A DNA stretch of 64,000 nt. It comes from Flavisolibacter longurius (GTDB lineage: Bacteria > Bacteroidota > Bacteroidia > Chitinophagales > Chitinophagaceae). The position numbers and the translations under genes were made by a program. Where the stretch lies: positions 62,001-126,000 of the forward strand of contig JABUMY010000003.1 of the NCBI GenBank assembly GCA_013327885.1. Reading direction: 5' to 3'. Every line of letters begins with the position of its first letter. Within the stretch, counting starts at the first letter, position 1. The notes beneath the pieces were generated by a model. That model did no database searches, was not told the DNA's origin, and saw nothing but the letters and a program-made list of their open reading frames with translations. Shown in pieces: positions 59,631 through 64,000 of this stretch.

Positions 59631-60221
59631 ATGCAGAAACAGGAATTTACCATAACAGTTTATACAGAAAATACCATCGGTTTGCTGAACCGCATTGCGA
59701 TCATTTTCTCCCGCCGCAAGATCAATATCGAAAGCATGAATACCTCGCCTTCGGAGATCGACGGTATCCACCGGTTTACCATCGTGATTGTTGAAACCGA
59801 AGAAGTGGTGCGCAAGTTGGTGCGGCAGATCGAAAAGCAGGTGGAAGTTTTAAAAGCCTATTTCAACACCGGCGACGAGATCGTATGGCAGGAATTGGCG
59901 CTGTACAAAGTGCCCACCGACGAAATAGCGGAGAAAGTAAAAGTAGAACGCCTGCTGCGTGAATTTGGTGCCCGTGCCGTGGTAATTCGCAAGGACTACA
60001 CCATTTTTGAAACCACCGGTCACCGCGAGGAAACCGACCGGCTGATCAAAGTGTTGGAACCGTATGGCCTGATTGAATTTGTGCGCAGTGCCCGTGTCGC
60101 CATCATCAAAAACAGCAATGGCTTCCACGAAAAGCTCAAAGAGTTTGAAGCGTTGAACCCGGGCTTCGAACTGGTGACCAACGAATTCCTGAACAAGCAG
60201 GAAGAGGTCTTCGATATGTAG
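59631..60221 (+). CDS. ilvN: Acetolactate synthase small (regulatory) subunit
   Basis: A 196-residue ACT-domain protein that activates IlvB and gives valine sensitivity. The N-terminal ACT domain is FTITVYTENTIGLLNRIAIIFSRRK with NIESMNTSPSEIDGIHRFTI; the C-terminal ALS_ss domain starts WQELALYKVPTDE. It is a little longer than the usual 160-180 residues, ending in EFLNKQEEVFDM. A 112-base gap with a head-to-head array precedes ilvC. Confidence 0.94.
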   Translation: MQKQEFTITVYTENTIGLLNRIAIIFSRRKINIESMNTSPSEIDGIHRFTIVIVETEEVVRKLVRQIEKQVEVLKAYFNTGDEIVWQELALYKVPTDEIAEKVKVERLLREFGARAVVIRKDYTIFETTGHREETDRLIKVLEPYGLIEFVRSARVAIIKNSNGFHEKLKEFEALNPGFELVTNEFLNKQEEVFDM

Positions 60222-60226
60222 AGAGA

Positions 60227-60296
60227 AGCTGCGAGCTGTTAGCTACCAGCTTCGAGTCCTTTGGCTCAAAGCTCATGGCTCGTGGCTCACAGCTTT
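60227..60296. repeat. Head-to-head 7-bp array between ilvN and ilvC
   Basis: Left units agctgcg, agctgtt, agctacc, agcttcg; centre agtcctt; right units tggctca, aagctca, tggctcg, tggctca, cagcttt. In phase NNAGCYN the right half is the inverse of the left, so the RNA would form a stem of about 30 imperfect pairs. Confidence 0.8.
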
Positions 60297-60333
60297 CACA
60301 ACAACTATTCATCATCAACAAAAAATAAGAACA

Positions 60334-61461
60334 ATGGCAAAATTAAATTTCGGTGGTGTGGAAGAGAATGTAGTGACTCGAGAAGAGTTCCCGCTTTCCA
60401 AAGCACAACAGGTGTTACAAAACGAAGTGGTAGCTGTTATCGGCTATGGCGTGCAGGGCCCCGGCCAGGCATTGAACCAAAAAGAAAACGGCATTAACGT
60501 TATTGTTGGCCAGCGCAAAGATTCAAAGTCGTGGGACAAAGCAGTACGCGATGGTTTTGTGCCCGGCGAAACCCTGTTTGAAATTGAGGAAGCCCTGGAA
60601 CGCGGCACCATCATCTGCTACCTGTTGAGCGATGCGGCCCAGATTGCCCTGTGGCCTACGGTAAAAAAACATTTAACCCCCGGCAAAGCCCTGTATTTCT
60701 CTCATGGCTTTGGCATTACGTATAACGATCAAACCGGTATTGTGCCGCCTCCGGATGTAGACGTATTTCTGGTGGCACCAAAAGGCTCCGGCACTTCGCT
60801 GCGCCGCATGTTCCTGCAGGGCCGTGGCCTCAACAGCAGCTACGCTATCTTCCAGGATGCAACTGGCCGTGCTTTCGACCGCGTAGTAGCGCTGGGCATT
60901 GCCATCGGCAGCGGCTACCTGTTTGAGACCAACTTTAAAAAAGAAGTATACTCCGATCTTACCGGCGAACGCGGAACCCTGATGGGTGCCATACAGGGCA
61001 TTTTTGCTGCGCAGTACGATGTGTTGCGTTCCAAAGGGCACTCGCCATCGGAAGCCTTTAACGAAACAGTGGAAGAGCTCACGCAATCCCTGATGCCATT
61101 AGTTGCCGAAAACGGCATGGACTGGATGTATGCCAACTGCTCTACCACGGCTCAACGCGGTGCGCTGGACTGGTGGAAAAAATTCCGTGATGCCACAGCA
61201 CCTGTATTTAAAGAACTGTATGAAAGCGTTGCCGAAGGCAAAGAAGCTGCCCGTTCTATCGAAAGCAATTCCAAGTCCGACTACCGTGCCGGCCTGGAAG
61301 AAGAGCTGAAAGAACTGCGGGAAAGCGAATTGTGGCAAGCCGGTAAAACCGTTCGCAGCCTGCGTCCGGAAAACCAAAAACCAGCCGAGCAGAAACCGGC
61401 CACCAGCAATGAGCAAAGACACCAGAAAGTAAAATTCACGTCACCTCTTTACCGTGATTAA
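60334..61461 (+). CDS. ilvC: Ketol-acid reductoisomerase
   Basis: A 375-residue NADPH-dependent enzyme that isomerises and reduces acetolactate or acetohydroxybutyrate. Nucleotide loop VAVIGYGVQGPGQALNQKENG with the specificity segment GQRKDSKSWDKA; catalytic and metal residues in FSHGFGITY, DVFLVAPKGSGTSLRRMF, LTGERGTLMGAIQGIF and ANCSTTAQRGALDWW. The class I core is complete; a low-complexity tail (RPENQKPAEQKPATSNEQ) follows and its last eight bases overlap the ilvA start. Confidence 0.95.
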   Translation: MAKLNFGGVEENVVTREEFPLSKAQQVLQNEVVAVIGYGVQGPGQALNQKENGINVIVGQRKDSKSWDKAVRDGFVPGETLFEIEEALERGTIICYLLSDAAQIALWPTVKKHLTPGKALYFSHGFGITYNDQTGIVPPPDVDVFLVAPKGSGTSLRRMFLQGRGLNSSYAIFQDATGRAFDRVVALGIAIGSGYLFETNFKKEVYSDLTGERGTLMGAIQGIFAAQYDVLRSKGHSPSEAFNETVEELTQSLMPLVAENGMDWMYANCSTTAQRGALDWWKKFRDATAPVFKELYESVAEGKEAARSIESNSKSDYRAGLEEELKELRESELWQAGKTVRSLRPENQKPAEQKPATSNEQRHQKVKFTSPLYRD

Positions 61462-62710
61462 TACAACATCCACGATACCGGAACTGGATTACCAAAAAGC
61501 CGTTGAACGACTAAAGCCGGTGGTGAACAAAACACCACTGGCTTATAGTCATAACCTGTCGCGGCGCTTTGGCTGCGAGGTGTACCTGAAGCGGGAAGAC
61601 CTGCAGGTGGTACGGTCGTATAAATTACGCGGTGCTTACAACCTGATGAGTAGCTTGCCGGCAGAGCAGGTGCAGAAAGGTGTGGTTTGCGCCAGTGCCG
61701 GTAACCATGCACAGGGCTTTGCTTTTTCGTGCAAAAAATTACGGGTGAAGGGCACCGTTTTTATGCCCGTCATTACCCCGCAGCAAAAAGTACAGCAGAC
61801 GAAATTGTTTGGTGAAGACTTTATCGACATCCGGCTCGTTGGTGATACGTTTGATGATTGCGCGGTTGCGGCCAAAGAGTTTACCGCACAAAACAACCTG
61901 ACGTTCATTCCGCCGTTTGATCATATCCGTATCATCGAAGGCCAATCCACCGTTGGCGTGGAAATATTGGAAGCGCAGGACAATATCGACTTTGTTTTTA
62001 TGCCTGTTGGCGGTGGCGGACTGGCTGCCGGCGTAGGCTCTTATTTTAAAACCTTTTCTCCCAAAACAACCCTGGTAGGATTGGAGCCGCAAGGTGCACC
62101 TTCCATGCAGGCTGCTTTTGATGCCGGGCAACCGGTGGCGTTGGAAAACATTGAGCGGTTTGTAGATGGCGCCGCCGTTAAGCGGGTGGGTGACCTGAAC
62201 TATGCCATCTGCAAAGAAGTGTTGGACCAGGTTCAACTGGTGCCCGAAGGAAAAGTGTGCACCACCATCCTGAAATTGTACAACGAAGAAGCCATCGTAG
62301 TAGAACCGGCCGGTGCACTTTCCATTGCGGCACTGGATCTTTTTGCCGAACAGATCAAGGGCAAGAAGGTCGTCTGCATTATCAGTGGCGGCAACAACGA
62401 TATCGACCGCATGCAGGAGATCAAAGAAAGGTCGCTGCAATACGAAGGCCTCAAGCATTATTTTCTTATCCGCTTTGCTCAGCGGCCTGGTGCGCTAAAG
62501 GAATTTGTTAACCATGTGCTGGGACCAACTGATGACATTACACGCTTTGAGTACATGCAAAAGCACAACAAAGAAACCGGCCCGGCGCTGGTAGGCGTGG
62601 AACTCAAATCAAGGGAAGACTATGACACGCTTCTCGCTAATTTGAGTAAGTACAAATTCAGCTACACAGAGCTGAATAAAGACGACAACTTGTTTGGTTA
62701 CCTGGTGTAG
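61454..62710 (+). CDS. ilvA: Threonine deaminase (biosynthetic)
   Basis: A 418-residue PLP enzyme that turns threonine into 2-ketobutyrate and ammonia, the committed step to isoleucine. It starts with GTG (MINTTSTIPELDYQKAV), overlapping ilvC by eight bases. PLP Lys is in VVRSYKLRGAYNLM, the phosphate loop is VGGGGLAAGVGSYF, and CASAGNHAQGFAF precedes it. The C-terminal 90 residues contain one ACT-like regulatory domain (HYFLIRFAQRPGALKEFVNHV), the short form, so feedback by isoleucine through a single site is expected. Last gene of the cluster. Confidence 0.94.
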   Translation: MINTTSTIPELDYQKAVERLKPVVNKTPLAYSHNLSRRFGCEVYLKREDLQVVRSYKLRGAYNLMSSLPAEQVQKGVVCASAGNHAQGFAFSCKKLRVKGTVFMPVITPQQKVQQTKLFGEDFIDIRLVGDTFDDCAVAAKEFTAQNNLTFIPPFDHIRIIEGQSTVGVEILEAQDNIDFVFMPVGGGGLAAGVGSYFKTFSPKTTLVGLEPQGAPSMQAAFDAGQPVALENIERFVDGAAVKRVGDLNYAICKEVLDQVQLVPEGKVCTTILKLYNEEAIVVEPAGALSIAALDLFAEQIKGKKVVCIISGGNNDIDRMQEIKERSLQYEGLKHYFLIRFAQRPGALKEFVNHVLGPTDDITRFEYMQKHNKETGPALVGVELKSREDYDTLLANLSKYKFSYTELNKDDNLFGYLV

Positions 62711-62747
62711 TACGATGCAGCAGTCCTAACTCTTTCAAACAAATAAA

Positions 62748-62776
62748 AAAAGAGCCCTTTGCAAAAGAGCTCTTTT
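62748..62776 (+). terminator. Bidirectional terminator at the end of the branched-chain cluster
   Basis: AAAAGAGC (62748-62755) pairs with GCTCTTTT (62769-62776). A and T runs flank both sides, so it can also end the convergent gene at 62797. Confidence 0.85.
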
Positions 62777-62796
62777 CTGTTTATACAATAACGGTA

Positions 62797-63168
62797 CTAT
62801 TTCGTTTCCCGCTTGCCCGTAAAGCTATCTCCCTGGTAATCGATCTGCAGGTCAGTTACTTTGTTTTCGCTGTTGCGGCGAAAGGTGAACAAGGCTTCGC
62901 CATTAGCGGCATCAAACACGTCTTTTTTGTCTTTTACCGGCGTTAGAAAACCGCTGTATTCACCACCAAAAAAATAAAGCTTGCCTTCTTTAACGCTAAC
63001 GGTCATATAGTCGAAGGGTAGCCCTTCGTACTTGTATTTACCAATATAGGTAGCGCTGTCTGAAATTTCGAAAACCGGTCCGCTGCTGGAAGGCGTTGAT
63101 GTTTGCGCTGCAGCATCCAAGGTGCCAAGGCAAATGGCGAGCAAGGCTAATAAAACTGTCTTTTTCAT
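62797..63168 (-). CDS. Small secreted protein, DUF3471-like
   Basis: A 123-residue protein with a signal peptide (MKKTVLLALLAICLGTLDAAAQ). The mature part YIGKYKYEGLPFDYMTVSVKEGKLYFFGGEYSGFLTPV with FTFRRNSENKVTDLQI is an all-beta module resembling the C-terminal domain found behind beta-lactamase-like hydrolases (DUF3471 type), here stand-alone. Periplasmic or surface location is expected; no function is known. Shares its terminator with ilvA. Confidence 0.72.
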   Translation of the reverse strand: MKKTVLLALLAICLGTLDAAAQTSTPSSSGPVFEISDSATYIGKYKYEGLPFDYMTVSVKEGKLYFFGGEYSGFLTPVKDKKDVFDAANGEALFTFRRNSENKVTDLQIDYQGDSFTGKRETK

Positions 63169-63366
63169 ATGTTATAACGAGGGATTATTGAACCGACAAT
63201 ATATAGGTTTCCGGTTATATTTTACCGATTTAGTTTTTGACAACTGGCTGCAAGGCCAGTACCAGCGCTCCTGGCAGTCGTTGACATGTTGGTTTTTCGT
63301 GATACAAGGCGTAAAGGAGTTGGTTTTTCCTCTTTTGATTTACAAGCGGTAATACGCAACCGTTTT

Positions 63367-64000
63367 TTACATCTGACTAGGCTTGATAAGACAGATCAAG
63401 TCCTCGTCTTTGTTAACGCCATAATAGGTGGCATCTTCCGGGCTGAATAGCGTATTGTGTGGAACAATATTCAACCGGAAACCAGTATCTGTAAAACCCT
63501 GTAACAAGTCTCTTTCACTGAAGATCCGGACGTGGTCTTCCTGCCCGTAATACAACAATCGCAATTCGTCGGTGTTAATGCCTTCGTCTTCAAAATTGCG
63601 CTGCAACAATTTTGAAAAAGGCGTTTGCATAATGGCCACACCGTTTGGTTTTAAAACCCTGTATAAGCCTGCCAATGCTTTTTTATAGTCGGGAATATGC
63701 TCGAGGATATGATTAAAAATGAGGAAATCAAATGTAGCTTCTTTGTAGGGGATCGAGGTGGCATCCATCTGCTGTATGCTGTCGTCGGAAGGGAACAAGT
63801 CCGCTTTTACATACATGGCAGGCGAAAGGCTTTCAATCTTTTTTGAAAGGTGATACTCCGGTGCAAAATGCAGCACATTGCCGCCTTTGATCCTATGCCA
63901 AAGCGAAAGTTTGTCGAAGTACATAAACAGGTGTCTTTCCCTGTCAAAGCATTCGCAATACGGACAATAAAAATTATCAATATCGCTTCCCATTTCCTGG
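63367..64000 (-). CDS. SAM-dependent methyltransferase (class I), 5' end outside window
   Basis: The frame is open to the window edge, so an ATG at 63993 is probably internal or at best uncertain. A zinc-ribbon-like start (FYCPYCECFDRERH) is followed by a Rossmann-type methyltransferase: NVLHFAPEYHLSKKI (motif I variant), MDATSIPYKEATFDFLIFNHILEHIPDYKKAL (motifs II-III) and GLYRVLKPNGVAIMQTPFSK. Such proteins often lie in polysaccharide or glycosylation loci, but the substrate cannot be inferred here. Members usually have another Cys pair just upstream, beyond the edge. Confidence 0.8.
   Translation of the reverse strand, partial: QEMGSDIDNFYCPYCECFDRERHLFMYFDKLSLWHRIKGGNVLHFAPEYHLSKKIESLSPAMYVKADLFPSDDSIQQMDATSIPYKEATFDFLIFNHILEHIPDYKKALAGLYRVLKPNGVAIMQTPFSKLLQRNFEDEGINTDELRLLYYGQEDHVRIFSERDLLQGFTDTGFRLNIVPHNTLFSPEDATYYGVNKDEDLICLIKPSQM

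Noticed and set aside
1-64000. tRNA or rRNA genes
   Set aside because: No cloverleaf-like or rRNA-like segment was recognised in any intergenic region by eye.

Overview
The window looks like chromosomal DNA of a Bacteroidota bacterium, most likely a member of the Chitinophagaceae. This rests on gene families (long-tailed FtsZ, QueD, long IspH, M61/M1/M16 peptidases, PIN toxin, glycogen-type phosphorylase), on promoter-like sites that follow the Bacteroidota pattern TTG-N17..23-TAnnTTTG, and on the near absence of Shine-Dalgarno sequences. The genus is an inference. TGA, TAA and TAG all end intact genes, so the code is standard.

Layout. 1-1383 is the 3' part of ftsZ. 1.9-12.6 kb is a loose region of envelope and secreted proteins: a NodB-like deacetylase, DoxX, VanZ, an M61 peptidase, two small exported proteins (one DinB-like with a Tat signal), a gluzincin peptidase gene broken by one in-frame TGA, an AT-rich islet with an orphan membrane protein, and an M1 aminopeptidase. 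12.8-21.9 kb is housekeeping: pckA, aminopeptidase P, pssA, purS, rsmI, a hydroxyacyl-CoA dehydrogenase/enoyl-CoA hydratase fusion and a membrane nucleotide cyclase. 21.9-29.5 kb has a lipoprotein, a metzincin, an active/inactive M16 pair, a TIGR01777 epimerase, an ABC exporter and a response regulator. 29.7-32.3 kb is a manganese module: a DtxR-family regulator with its operator, and an NRAMP transporter fused to a UspA domain. 33.4-41.4 kb has a glucan phosphorylase homologue, a PIN toxin-antitoxin pair with a broken toxin, ispH, a GH13 enzyme, rocD, a VOC protein and queD. 41.5-50.5 kb has ispE, a BFN-domain protein, etfB/etfA, a TPR protein, tilS, a rhomboid protease, rlmH and two unknowns.

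50.7-62.7 kb is a complete branched-chain amino acid supercluster in one orientation: leuA-leuC-leuD-leuB-ilvE-ilvD-ilvB-ilvN-ilvC-ilvA. It can supply valine, leucine and isoleucine from pyruvate and threonine. Most junctions are tight or overlapping. The three loose ones (leuC/leuD, leuB/ilvE, ilvN/ilvC) are each filled by a repeat, and a fourth repeat copy sits in frame near the start of ilvB. The window ends with a small secreted protein and a methyltransferase cut by the edge.

The most unusual signal is not a gene. At least twenty intergenic places carry short arrays of degenerate 7-bp (sometimes 8-bp, once 6-bp) units. The unit sequence differs from place to place, but period and a 3-5 base core are kept within an array. 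Several are built head-to-head, so transcripts would fold into long imperfect hairpins; others lie directly beside terminators or touch start and stop codons. Two further families of small palindromic elements are also present. I know no name for the 7/8-bp arrays in this group; the nearest analogue I know is the heptanucleotide STRR repeats of heterocystous cyanobacteria.
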